A stretch of 11,978 nt of DNA from Pseudolabrys sp. (GTDB taxonomy: Bacteria > Pseudomonadota > Alphaproteobacteria > Rhizobiales > Xanthobacteraceae). A program made the position numbers and the translations under genes. Positions 1 to 6,396 of this stretch are shown here, piece after piece (the first letter of the stretch is position 1; each line of letters starts with the position of its first letter). The notes beneath the pieces are model-generated. The model did no database searches. It saw only the letters and a list, made by a program, of their open reading frames with translations, and was not told the origin of the DNA. The stretch lies in assembly GCA_026125925.1 (NCBI GenBank), contig JAHCKF010000063.1:1-11978 (forward strand), read 5' to 3'.

Positions 1-295
1 TCATGTATTGCGGCAGCGCCTCCGGCAGCGGCGCGGTCTCGATGCGGATGCCGGCGCCCTCGACGGTGAGGCGCGCCGCCACGGTCTTGCACCACAGGTC
101 GATCGTCGCCGTGCCGTCGCTCTCGGTGGTGATCACCGGCACGCGCTTGAGCGCGCCGATGCGCGGCGCGTCGAGCACCAGCACCTGACCGAGCGGAAAC
201 GATTGCGCCATCGCCGCCGTTAGGTCCGCCATGGCCAAAACCGACAGCGCCGCGGCGACCGCGAGCCGCTTCGCGGTTGAGCGATGGAACCTCAT
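1..295 (-). CDS. Secreted hypothetical protein, 3' part beyond window
   Basis: Reading the minus strand from the ATG at 295 gives 98 residues that stay open to the window edge, so the C-terminus is missing. The N-terminus is a classical Sec signal peptide: MRFHRSTAKR, then a hydrophobic run (LAVAAALSVLAMADLTAA), with a likely cleavage at AMAQ/SFP near residue 30. The mature part begins SFPLGQVLVLDAPRIGALKR and continues with an IDLWCKTVAARLTVEG segment. It has no membrane helix. The layout vaguely recalls small alphaproteobacterial periplasmic proteins annotated as META/HslJ-like, but I cannot confirm that from this fragment. It is transcribed divergently from the dienelactone hydrolase gene, with 180 bases between the two starts. 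Function unknown. Confidence 0.7.
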   Translation of the reverse strand, partial: MRFHRSTAKRLAVAAALSVLAMADLTAAMAQSFPLGQVLVLDAPRIGALKRVPVITTESDGTATIDLWCKTVAARLTVEGAGIRIETAPLPEALPQYM

Positions 296-475
296 GGCGT
301 CTCCGGGCATCGCGAGCCCGCGGACCGGGGCGCGCTGAGTAAGGAATATTGAATTGCCGTGCCGGCCTTGCGTCGTCAAGCCATGCCGCCCATGCGCGGC
401 GGAACGCCGCGATATGCCGAATTTATTTGCCGTGGCGGCCGTTTCAAGCAGCATGAGAGAAACCGGAGCTCCCCC

Positions 476-1360
476 ATGGATCAGCGCTCGACCGACCAAC
501 GCATCGTCGAACTCTATGACAGCTTCACGCATGGCCAGATCGATCGCCGCACCTTTCTCGACCGGTTGACCGCCATCGCCGGCTCGACCGCGGCGGCGCT
601 GGCGCTGCTGCCGCTCTTGCAGAACGATTATGCGCGCGCCGAGACCGTTCCCGCCGGCGACGCGCGGTTGACGACTGGGACGGCGAGCTACGATGCGGCC
701 GGCACCAAGATGTCGGGCTATCTGGCTCACTTGAAAGGCGGCGCCAAGCGGCCGGCCGTGATCGTCATTCACGAGAACCGCGGCCTTAATCCACACATTC
801 AGGACATCGCGCGGCGGCTGGCGCTCGACGGCTTTCTCGCTTTCGCTGTCGATGCGCTGTCGCCGCTCGGCGGCACGCCGAAGGACGAGGACAAGGGCCG
901 CGAGATGATCGCCACGCTCAACGCCGGCGAGACGGCGCAACGCATCGCCGCCGCGGTGCCGTTCCTCGCGGCGCATCAAGGTGCAACCGGTGCCGTGGGT
1001 GCTGTCGGTTTTTGCTGGGGCGGCGGCATGGTGAACCGCATCGCCGTGCTGTCGCCTGATCTCAAAGCCGGCGTCGCGTATTACGGCGCGCAACCACCCG
1101 CCGCGGACGTGCCGAAAATCCACGCGGCACTGCTTCTACACTATGCCGGGCTCGACAGCCGCATCAATGCCGGCATTCCGGCCTATGAAGAAGCGTTGAA
1201 GGCCGCGGGCAAGACGTTCACGGCGTACGTCTATCCGAACGTCAATCACGCCTTCAACAACGACACCGGCAGCCGCTACGACAAGGCGGCGGCCGAACTC
1301 GCCTGGAGCCGCACCATCGCCTTCTTCAAGGAGCAGCTCGGCGCGCCGCCGAAAGGTTGA
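476..1360 (+). CDS. Tat-exported dienelactone hydrolase family protein
   Basis: An alpha/beta-hydrolase of the dienelactone hydrolase (DLH) family, 294 residues. Enzymes of this family hydrolyse cyclic ester (lactone) bonds, classically dienelactone in chloroaromatic breakdown; the true substrate here is unknown. Visible elements are HENRG (Glu100), the nucleophile elbow GFCWGG with Cys180, AGLDSR with Asp227 and NVNHAF with His258, which together form the Cys-Asp-His triad of DLH. Residues 23-55 read DRRTFLDRL followed by a hydrophobic stretch and DYARA, a plausible twin-arginine signal, so the enzyme is probably periplasmic. I chose the ATG at 476 because GGAG at 465-468 lies 7 bases upstream and residue 1 begins a family-like MDQRSTDQRIVELYDSF leader. 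The frame stays open upstream to an ATG at 359, but that extension is Arg/Pro-rich and looks non-coding. Family assignment is secure; export and substrate are inferred. Confidence 0.92.
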   Translation: MDQRSTDQRIVELYDSFTHGQIDRRTFLDRLTAIAGSTAAALALLPLLQNDYARAETVPAGDARLTTGTASYDAAGTKMSGYLAHLKGGAKRPAVIVIHENRGLNPHIQDIARRLALDGFLAFAVDALSPLGGTPKDEDKGREMIATLNAGETAQRIAAAVPFLAAHQGATGAVGAVGFCWGGGMVNRIAVLSPDLKAGVAYYGAQPPAADVPKIHAALLLHYAGLDSRINAGIPAYEEALKAAGKTFTAYVYPNVNHAFNNDTGSRYDKAAAELAWSRTIAFFKEQLGAPPKG

Positions 1361-1443
1361 TACCGGCGGAAAAAGGGGTGGAACGCTCCCCGCCGCGCCG
1401 CTACACTGGCGGCAACGAACAAACAACCCGGCTCGAGGAACGC

Positions 1444-1635
1444 ATGGCGGACGCAATCACGGCTTTGATCGGCGCGATCATCATGATCGGCTACATCCTG
1501 CTGATCGCCGGCAAGCTCGCCGCCCTGCCGCTGTGGATCTGCTCGCTGATCGGGCTCGCCTTGATGGTGTGGGCGTTCTGGGGCGACGACTGGAAGCCGC
1601 TGTTCGCCCGCACCCGGAAGTCCACTGCCCGCTAA
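1444..1635 (+). CDS. Small two-helix membrane protein, 63 aa
   Basis: A 63-residue hydrophobic protein starting MADAITALIGAIIMIGYILL. Two membrane segments are visible: roughly residues 5-28, and 29-47 ending in WAFWG. A short basic tail (FARTRKSTAR) suggests a cytoplasmic C-terminus by the positive-inside rule. The ATG at 1444 is preceded by GAGGA at 1435-1439, 4 bases upstream, which supports this start over any longer frame. It follows the hydrolase gene by 83 bases on the same strand and may be co-transcribed with it. Its TAA stop overlaps the stop of the convergent amidase gene. I do not recognise a family. Small size and lack of polar motifs make a transporter or enzyme role unlikely; a structural or regulatory membrane peptide is conceivable. 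Confidence 0.75.
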   Translation: MADAITALIGAIIMIGYILLIAGKLAALPLWICSLIGLALMVWAFWGDDWKPLFARTRKSTAR

Positions 1636-2963
1636 TTATCCAATTGTTCGATGAGCCAGTTCGCGGTGCGCAAGAGCCGCGCATCGTCGCGCGGCGCGCC
1701 GACGAGTTGAACGCCGAGCGGCATGCCGCTATCCCCGGTCAGGAGCGGCAACGTCACCGCCGGCAGACCGGTCAAGCTCCACAGCGTGTTGAACGCGGGG
1801 CTGCCGGTCGCCTCGCCGACCGGCGCCACGCCCGGCGTCGATGGCGTGAGGATGGCGTCGAACTGATCGAATAGCTTGCCGATGCCGGCGGCGTAGCCTT
1901 TGCCGTTCTGCTGCGCTTGCAGGTACCGCACCGCCGGAAACGAGCGGCCCTCGGCCATCAGATCGCGCAGTTGCAGGCTCAGCACATCGCCGCCGCGTTG
2001 CAGCAGCGGATCGAGATTGTGCGCCATGTCGGTCGCCATGATGACATGGTGATCGTCCCAGGCCGCCGCATAGTCGTCCGGCAGATCGATCTCCGACACC
2101 TGGTCGCCAAGGCTGGCCGCGAGTTCGGAAAACGCGGCATGCGTCGCCGGATCGGCCTTGTCCCAGGCCGGCGTGCGCACGAAAGCCAGGCGCGGCGGCA
2201 CCGGCGGCGGCTCGGCCACCTGTTCGAGATAATCGGGTGAAGCCACCGGCCGCGTATCGTCGTCGGCCGCATCGTAACCGGCCAGCACTTCGAGGATCAG
2301 CGCCGCGTCGGCCAGCGATCGCGCCATGACGCCGACATGGTCGAGCGTCTGCGACAGCATCAGCGCGCCGCTGCGCGAAATCAGGCCGTGGCTCGGCTTG
2401 ACGCCATAGACGCCGCAGAACGACGCCGGCCGGATGACCGAGCCATTGGTCTGCGAGCCGACGGCGAGCGGCACCATGGCCGCCGCCACCGCCGCTGCAG
2501 AGCCCGATGACGAGCCGCCGGGCGTGCGCGTCAGATCATGCGGATTGCGCGTCGGGCCCGGTGAGAAATAGGCGCATTCGGTGGTGACCGTCTTGCCGAT
2601 GATGACGGCGCCGGCCTCGCGCAAGCGCGCGGCGACTGCCGAGTCGTGCATCGGCTGGCGGCCCTTGAGTACGGCGGTGCCGCACTCGGTCGGATAATCG
2701 GCAGTGTCGAAGATATCCTTGATGGCGACGGGGATGCCGTGCAACAGGCCGATCGGCTGGCCGTTGCGCCGGCGTTCGTCAACCTCCCGCGCCTGGGCCA
2801 GCGCCGCATCCGGGTCGAGATGCACGAAGGCATGCACCTCGCCATCGATGGCCGCGATCCGGTCCAGGCAGGCGCCGACATATTCCTCGGAGCTGAAATC
2901 GCCGTTCGCAATGTGCTCGGCCGCTTCGATCGCGGTCAGCCCTGTCAATTCCTCGTCGGTCAC
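1632..2963 (-). CDS. Amidase signature family hydrolase
   Basis: A 443-residue amidase-signature enzyme that hydrolyses carboxylic amides in the cytoplasm. The Ser-cisSer-Lys triad can be placed: Lys82 in GIPVAIKDIFDT, cis-Ser151 as the first serine of GGSSSGSAAAV, and the nucleophile Ser175 in GSQTNGSVIRPA. The 24-residue spacing between the two serines equals that in malonamidase E2 and FAAH. The FCGVYGVKPSHG segment follows as usual. Length is normal for the family, and no domain is missing. I prefer the GTG at 2963 (VTDEELTGLTAIEAAEHI), where family similarity begins; AAGAG at 2974-2978 is a modest ribosome site. An in-frame ATG at 3026 would overlap dctM by 35 bases and adds a Cys-rich, unlikely leader. 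It is the last gene of the dctPQM operon, 28 bases after dctM, suggesting it processes the imported compound. Substrate specificity cannot be read from the sequence. Confidence 0.93.
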   Translation of the reverse strand: MTDEELTGLTAIEAAEHIANGDFSSEEYVGACLDRIAAIDGEVHAFVHLDPDAALAQAREVDERRRNGQPIGLLHGIPVAIKDIFDTADYPTECGTAVLKGRQPMHDSAVAARLREAGAVIIGKTVTTECAYFSPGPTRNPHDLTRTPGGSSSGSAAAVAAAMVPLAVGSQTNGSVIRPASFCGVYGVKPSHGLISRSGALMLSQTLDHVGVMARSLADAALILEVLAGYDAADDDTRPVASPDYLEQVAEPPPVPPRLAFVRTPAWDKADPATHAAFSELAASLGDQVSEIDLPDDYAAAWDDHHVIMATDMAHNLDPLLQRGGDVLSLQLRDLMAEGRSFPAVRYLQAQQNGKGYAAGIGKLFDQFDAILTPSTPGVAPVGEATGSPAFNTLWSLTGLPAVTLPLLTGDSGMPLGVQLVGAPRDDARLLRTANWLIEQLDN

Positions 2964-2991
2964 ACCCAGCTCACTCTTCGTAAGGCCGCAC

Positions 2992-4317
2992 TTACTTGTA
3001 GAGCATGTGCGGCAGCCACAACGCAATGCCGGGATATATATAGACCAGCGTCATCGAGAGGAACACCAGCAATACGAACGGCAGGGAGCCGGAGAAAATC
3101 TCCGTCAGCTTGACGTGCGGCGGCGACACGCCTTTCAGGTAGTAAGCCGCCATGGCCATCGGCGGCGTGTTGAACGAGGTCTGGATGTTGAGTGCGACCA
3201 GGATGCCGAAGATCAGCGGGTCGACGCTGAACGTCTTCAGCAGCGGCAGGAAGATTGGCACGAAGATGATGATGATCTCGGTCCACTCCAGCGGCCAGCC
3301 GAGCAGAAAGATGATGACCTGGGTCAGGATCAGGAACCCGGTCGTGGACAGGTTCGCCGCCAGCACCCAGTGCTCGATCACCTCGTGACCGCCGAGATAC
3401 GAGAACACCGAGGAGAAGGTCCACGATCCGATGAACAGGTAACAGACCATCGCCGAGGTGCGTGCGGTCAGATAAACCGCCTCCTTGAGGCGCTGGAACG
3501 TCAGCGACCGATAGGCCGCCGCCAGCAGGATCGAGCCGCCCGCACCGACCGCCGCCGCCTCCGATGGCGTCGCCAGACCGAACAGGATGGCGCCGAGCAC
3601 CGACAGGATCAGAACCGCCAAGGGAAAGAACGACGTGGCAAGCGCCCAAGTGACTTCGCCAAAGGGAATCGGCCTGTCGAACTCCGGCGGCCGCGGCGCC
3701 AGCGCCGGATTGATCATGGCGCGGGCGATGACGTAAAGGATGTAGAACCCGGCCAGCATGAAGCCCGGAATGAAGGCGGCGGCATAGAGCTGCACCACCG
3801 ACACCGACGTCGTCGCGCCGTAAAGAATGAGCAGCACGCTCGGCGGAATGAGAATGCCGAGACAGCCGCCGGCGCAGATCACGCCCGCGGAGAGCTTGAC
3901 GTCGTAGCCCGCTTTCAGCATCGCCGGGAACGCCAGCAGCCCCATCAAGGTCACCACGGCGCCGACGATGCCCGTCGCGGTCGCGAACAGCGCGCAGGTG
4001 ATCAGCGTCGCCACCGCCAGAGCGCCGGGCACGCGGCGCGCGGCCATCTGGATCGAGTAGAACAGCCGGTCGAGAATGTTGGAGCGCTCGACCATGTAGC
4101 CCATGAACAGGAACAACGGCACCGCGGTCAGCACGTCGTTCGACATCACGTCGTAGGTATTGGTGACGAGCAGATCGAAGATGCGCGACCCCATCGCGTA
4201 ATAGCCGAAGATCACGCCCATCGCGACGAGCGTGAAGGTGATGGGGAAGCCGAGCAGGATGATGACGATGAAGCCGGCGAGCTGGATGATGCCGACTTCC
4301 GGATTGGTGAAGGTCAT
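2992..4317 (-). CDS. dctM: TRAP transporter large permease subunit (DctM)
   Basis: The large membrane subunit of a tripartite ATP-independent periplasmic (TRAP) transporter, 441 residues. It carries out Na+-coupled solute import with DctQ and the binding protein. The sequence is almost entirely hydrophobic helices. Family landmarks are VPLFLFMGYM at 66-75, GILIPPS at 154-160 before a helix break, the TPSEAAA motif at 250-256, and a second inverted-repeat half with NIQTSFNTPPMAMAAYYLKG near the C-terminus. Length matches the family. The ATG at 4317 overlaps the dctQ stop as ATGA (4314-4317), a typical sign of translational coupling. The amidase gene follows after 28 bases. Best fit is the group named mannitol/chloroaromatic or keto-acid TRAP systems, judged mainly from the paired binding protein; the solute is unknown. 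Confidence 0.95.
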   Translation of the reverse strand: MTFTNPEVGIIQLAGFIVIILLGFPITFTLVAMGVIFGYYAMGSRIFDLLVTNTYDVMSNDVLTAVPLFLFMGYMVERSNILDRLFYSIQMAARRVPGALAVATLITCALFATATGIVGAVVTLMGLLAFPAMLKAGYDVKLSAGVICAGGCLGILIPPSVLLILYGATTSVSVVQLYAAAFIPGFMLAGFYILYVIARAMINPALAPRPPEFDRPIPFGEVTWALATSFFPLAVLILSVLGAILFGLATPSEAAAVGAGGSILLAAAYRSLTFQRLKEAVYLTARTSAMVCYLFIGSWTFSSVFSYLGGHEVIEHWVLAANLSTTGFLILTQVIIFLLGWPLEWTEIIIIFVPIFLPLLKTFSVDPLIFGILVALNIQTSFNTPPMAMAAYYLKGVSPPHVKLTEIFSGSLPFVLLVFLSMTLVYIYPGIALWLPHMLYK

Positions 4318-4919
4318 TGCTTGGCCCCCACATGCATTTCGTCTTCGATGCGGCGGCGGTCCTCGGCCTCATGCAGAATCGCGGATTCCATCTCCTCGAC
4401 GTCGTGCAGACGCGCCGGCCACATGCCGTCGCGTATACACACGATGCAGCGGACGATTTCGGCAAATCCCTGCAACAGCAGGAAGAAGGCGGCGATCGGG
4501 ATCAGCGTCTTGTGCGGATACACCGGCGCGCCGGTGGGGCTATAGATGCTGACCTCGTGAATCTGCCAGGAAATCTGGGCGTAAGGGATGCCGTACCAGA
4601 GCAGCGCGCCGACCCCGGGCAGGAAGAAGATGATATAGAGAACCAGGTCGATCGAGGCCTGCACCCGCACCGGCATCATGCGGTAGATGACGTCGCCGCG
4701 GACGTGGCCGTTGCGCGACAAGGTGTAGGCGCCGGCCATCATGAACAGCGCGCCATACATGAAATAGGACAGGTCGAAGGCCCAGTTGGTCGGCGCCCGC
4801 AGCACGTAACGCACGAACACCTCGTAACAGGTGCCGAGCGTCATGATGATGATGCACCAGCCGAAGGCCTTGCCGACTCCTGCGCTGAGCCGGTCGATAA
4901 ACAGCAGAATGCGTTCCAC
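4314..4919 (-). CDS. dctQ: TRAP transporter small permease subunit (DctQ)
   Basis: The small membrane subunit of the TRAP transporter, 201 residues. It binds DctM and helps dock the periplasmic binding protein. Four hydrophobic helices are visible (about 20-40, 48-68, 87-110, 135-160). Conserved DctQ features are EVFVRYVL at 33-40, the Trp46 and Asp49 of NWAFDLSYF, and NGHVRGDV at 70-77 in the loop after helix 2. The C-terminal 40 residues are charged and end EDEMHVGAKQ, longer than in many DctQ proteins and probably cytoplasmic. The start is GTG at 4919; AAGGGG lies 11 bases upstream, a long but usable spacing, and no better start is visible nearby. It is separated from dctP by 75 bases containing a stable hairpin, and overlaps dctM by 4 bases. 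Confidence 0.93.
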   Translation of the reverse strand: MERILLFIDRLSAGVGKAFGWCIIIMTLGTCYEVFVRYVLRAPTNWAFDLSYFMYGALFMMAGAYTLSRNGHVRGDVIYRMMPVRVQASIDLVLYIIFFLPGVGALLWYGIPYAQISWQIHEVSIYSPTGAPVYPHKTLIPIAAFFLLLQGFAEIVRCIVCIRDGMWPARLHDVEEMESAILHEAEDRRRIEDEMHVGAKQ

Positions 4920-4950
4920 GGGAAGATCAGCCCCTTATGCAACAAAATGC

Positions 4951-4977
4951 CGCCGGGGCGGACGTGCCGCCCCGGCG
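4951..4977 (-). terminator. Intra-operon GC hairpin between dctP and dctQ
   Basis: A perfect 11-bp inverted repeat (arms 4951-4961 and 4967-4977, 5-base loop ACGTG or its complement) lies in the 75-base gap after dctP. On the transcribed minus strand it is followed by GCATTTTGTTGC, a weak U-rich tail. It therefore resembles a leaky rho-independent terminator, or a 3'-protecting hairpin that leaves dctP mRNA more abundant than dctQM-amidase mRNA. The inverted repeat is seen directly; the role is inferred from the common need for excess binding protein. Confidence 0.6.
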
Positions 4978-4994
4978 CCAGAGATTGTGTCCGC

Positions 4995-6128
4995 TCAGAC
5001 CTTCATCGGCCCGAAATAGTGTTCATAGGCGGATTTGAAGTCGGCCTCGTTGTTGATCGAATAGAAGGCGACGCGCTTGGCGTAGGCCTTCTGGCTCTCG
5101 AGGATCTTCTTGATCATCGGCCCCTGAGCGGAGTCCGCCGAGATTTCGTCGACCACCTTGTCCCAGGCTGCGAGCTGCGCCTTGAACACCGACACCGGCG
5201 TGCGCTTGACCTGCACGCTGTGCTTGCTCATCAGGGTCTGCAGGTCGTTCGAGTAGATGTCGGACGCCTTCCAGCCACCGTCGGCCGACGTCGCCTGCAC
5301 GGCGATCTTGAGTAGCTCCTGCTGCTCCTTGGCCAGGCCGTCATACTTGCCCTTGTTGAAGACGACTTCGATCGCTTCCGAGGCCTGGTGGTACGAACCC
5401 AGGTAGTAATTCTTCGCCACGTCCTGCGCGCCGAAGCGGCTGTCCGAGGTCGGGTTGTTGAACTCGAACGCGTCGATGACGCCCTTTTCCATCGCCGGCA
5501 GGATTTCCGGCCCGGGAAGCTGGGCAACGCTGGCGCCCATGGCCTGCATCACGTTGGAGGCGAGACCGACGGTGCGGTACTTGAGACCCTTGAGGTCATC
5601 CGGACCATTGACCGGCTTCTTGAACCAGCCGAGCGGCTGCGTCGGCATGGCGAAGGAGAAGAAGCCGACGACGTTGAGCTTGAGGGTGTCCTGGGTGAGC
5701 TCGCGATACAACTTGTCGCCGCCGCCATAATAGAACCAGCTCATGAACTGGTCGGCATTGGTGCCGTAGACCGGGCCGGTGCCGAACAGCGAGGCGGCGC
5801 GGTGCTTGCCGTACCAATAGGCCGGGACGCTCCAGTTCGCGTCGAGCACGCCGGTCGACGTCGCGTCCATCACCGAGAACGGCTTGACCACCGCGCCGGA
5901 GTTGAGGAAGTCGATCTTGAGACGGCCACCGCCCATGGCGTTGACCTTGGTGACGTAGTCGCGGCCGTAATCGCTGAGAATATCGGTCGGGCCGAAGCCG
6001 CTCTGCATCTTCAGGGTCACGGTCTGCGCGCGTGATACCTGCGGCATGGCGATCGTCGCCACGCCGGCGACGGCTGCGCCGCCGAGAAACCGGCGACGGG
6101 ACGTCGTCGTGGACAAGCTCTTGGTCAT
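4995..6128 (-). CDS. dctP: TRAP transporter periplasmic solute-binding protein (DctP-type)
   Basis: The periplasmic solute receptor of the TRAP system, 377 residues. The N-terminus has a twin-arginine motif, TTSRRRFLGGA at 8-18, followed by a hydrophobic stretch and probable cleavage at VSRA/QTV near residue 34. Tat export is known for some TRAP receptors of the TakP/FcbT (mannitol/chloroaromatic/keto-acid) group. Within that layout, YWYGKHRAASLFGTGP (104-119), GLKYRTVGL with Arg185, and VIDAFEFNNPTSD (217-229) are the expected ligand-pocket regions. Arg185 is the natural candidate for the carboxylate-binding arginine, implying an organic acid ligand. The ATG at 6128 has a strong ribosome site, GGGAGGG (6135-6141), 6 bases upstream. 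It is the first gene of dctPQM-amidase. Family assignment is secure; ligand is not determined, with 2-oxo acids or aromatic acids as possibilities. Confidence 0.95.
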   Translation of the reverse strand: MTKSLSTTTSRRRFLGGAAVAGVATIAMPQVSRAQTVTLKMQSGFGPTDILSDYGRDYVTKVNAMGGGRLKIDFLNSGAVVKPFSVMDATSTGVLDANWSVPAYWYGKHRAASLFGTGPVYGTNADQFMSWFYYGGGDKLYRELTQDTLKLNVVGFFSFAMPTQPLGWFKKPVNGPDDLKGLKYRTVGLASNVMQAMGASVAQLPGPEILPAMEKGVIDAFEFNNPTSDSRFGAQDVAKNYYLGSYHQASEAIEVVFNKGKYDGLAKEQQELLKIAVQATSADGGWKASDIYSNDLQTLMSKHSVQVKRTPVSVFKAQLAAWDKVVDEISADSAQGPMIKKILESQKAYAKRVAFYSINNEADFKSAYEHYFGPMKV

Positions 6129-6138
6129 CTGAATCCCT

Positions 6139-6240
6139 CCCTTGGGTTGCTTTGTCGCGCTTTGTTCTTGTTATTAAACATTTTTAATCGGGTCTTATTC
6201 CTTGGTCCAAGCCTGTCGGCTAACACCAAGGCAACCCTTG
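6139..6240. promoter_or_regulatory. Operator-like CCAAGG half-site cluster upstream of dctP
   Basis: The DNA just upstream of dctP holds repeated CCAAGG/CCTTGG cores: CCCTTGG at 6139-6145, the 11-bp near-palindrome CTTGGTCCAAG at 6201-6211, CCAAGG at 6226-6231, and CCTTG at 6236-6240. The last two form the inverted repeat CAAGG-CAAC-CCTTG (6227-6240). The TTGGTCCAA core resembles operators bound by FadR-subfamily GntR regulators, which is a resemblance only. No regulator gene lies within the window. On the minus strand a weak promoter could use TTGGAC within the palindrome and an A-rich TAAAAA 18 bases further. Confidence 0.35.
6173..6188. repeat. AT-rich inverted repeat in the dctP 5' region
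   Basis: ATTAAA (6173-6178) and TTTAAT (6183-6188) form a perfect 6-bp inverted repeat with the 4-base spacer CATT. It stands out as an AT-rich island in a GC-rich genome, 45 bases upstream of the dctP ATG. It overlaps the region where a -10 element or a regulator site would sit. It could be either; nothing distinguishes them here. Confidence 0.35.
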
Positions 6241-6338
6241 AGATTTCATCGTACGGTCCGCGACGGCGGGACGCAACCGTGGGCAGGGGTTGGGCGGCCC
6301 GGCAAAAGCCCTATTTTCAGGTATCCAGTGCAGTCAAA

Positions 6339-6367
6339 TTGACACAGCCTGTGCCGTTGCCTGCATT
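6339..6367 (+). promoter_or_regulatory. Candidate sigma-70-type promoter of the ABC transporter gene
   Basis: A perfect TTGACA box at 6339-6344 is followed after 17 bases by TGCATT at 6362-6367, a weak -10 match (3 of 6). A start near 6374 would give a short leader of about 23 bases before the TTG codon and would just precede the AAAGGAG ribosome site. The -35 match is clear; the -10 is not. Confidence 0.35.
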
Positions 6368-6383
6368 TCATTTCGCCCGCGCC

Positions 6384-6390
6384 AAAGGAG
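6384..6390 (+). promoter_or_regulatory. Strong ribosome binding site for a TTG start
   Basis: AAAGGAG lies 6 bases before the TTG at 6397. It fixes that rare codon as the translation start of the ABC transporter: no in-frame ATG lies near, and the TTG-initiated reading begins with family-like sequence. Confidence 0.75.
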
Positions 6391-6396
6391 CCTTCC

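Noticed and set aside
395..411. Hairpin CGCGGCG-GAA-CGCCGCG upstream of the hydrolase gene
   Set aside because: A 7-bp GC stem with a 3-base loop occurs often by chance in DNA this GC-rich; no U-tract and no clear link to a start or promoter.
2960..4465. Minus-strand open frame of 501 codons overlapping dctM in another frame
   Set aside because: The dctM frame encodes a complete permease with conserved motifs, whereas this frame reads as Arg/His-rich low-information sequence.
2704..4545. Long plus-strand open frame of 613 codons rich in Arg, His, Asp, Glu and Gln
   Set aside because: It lies antisense across the amidase start, dctM and part of dctQ, all of which have clear family motifs. 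Its composition is the usual by-product of high GC at third codon positions; it has no ribosome site or domain.
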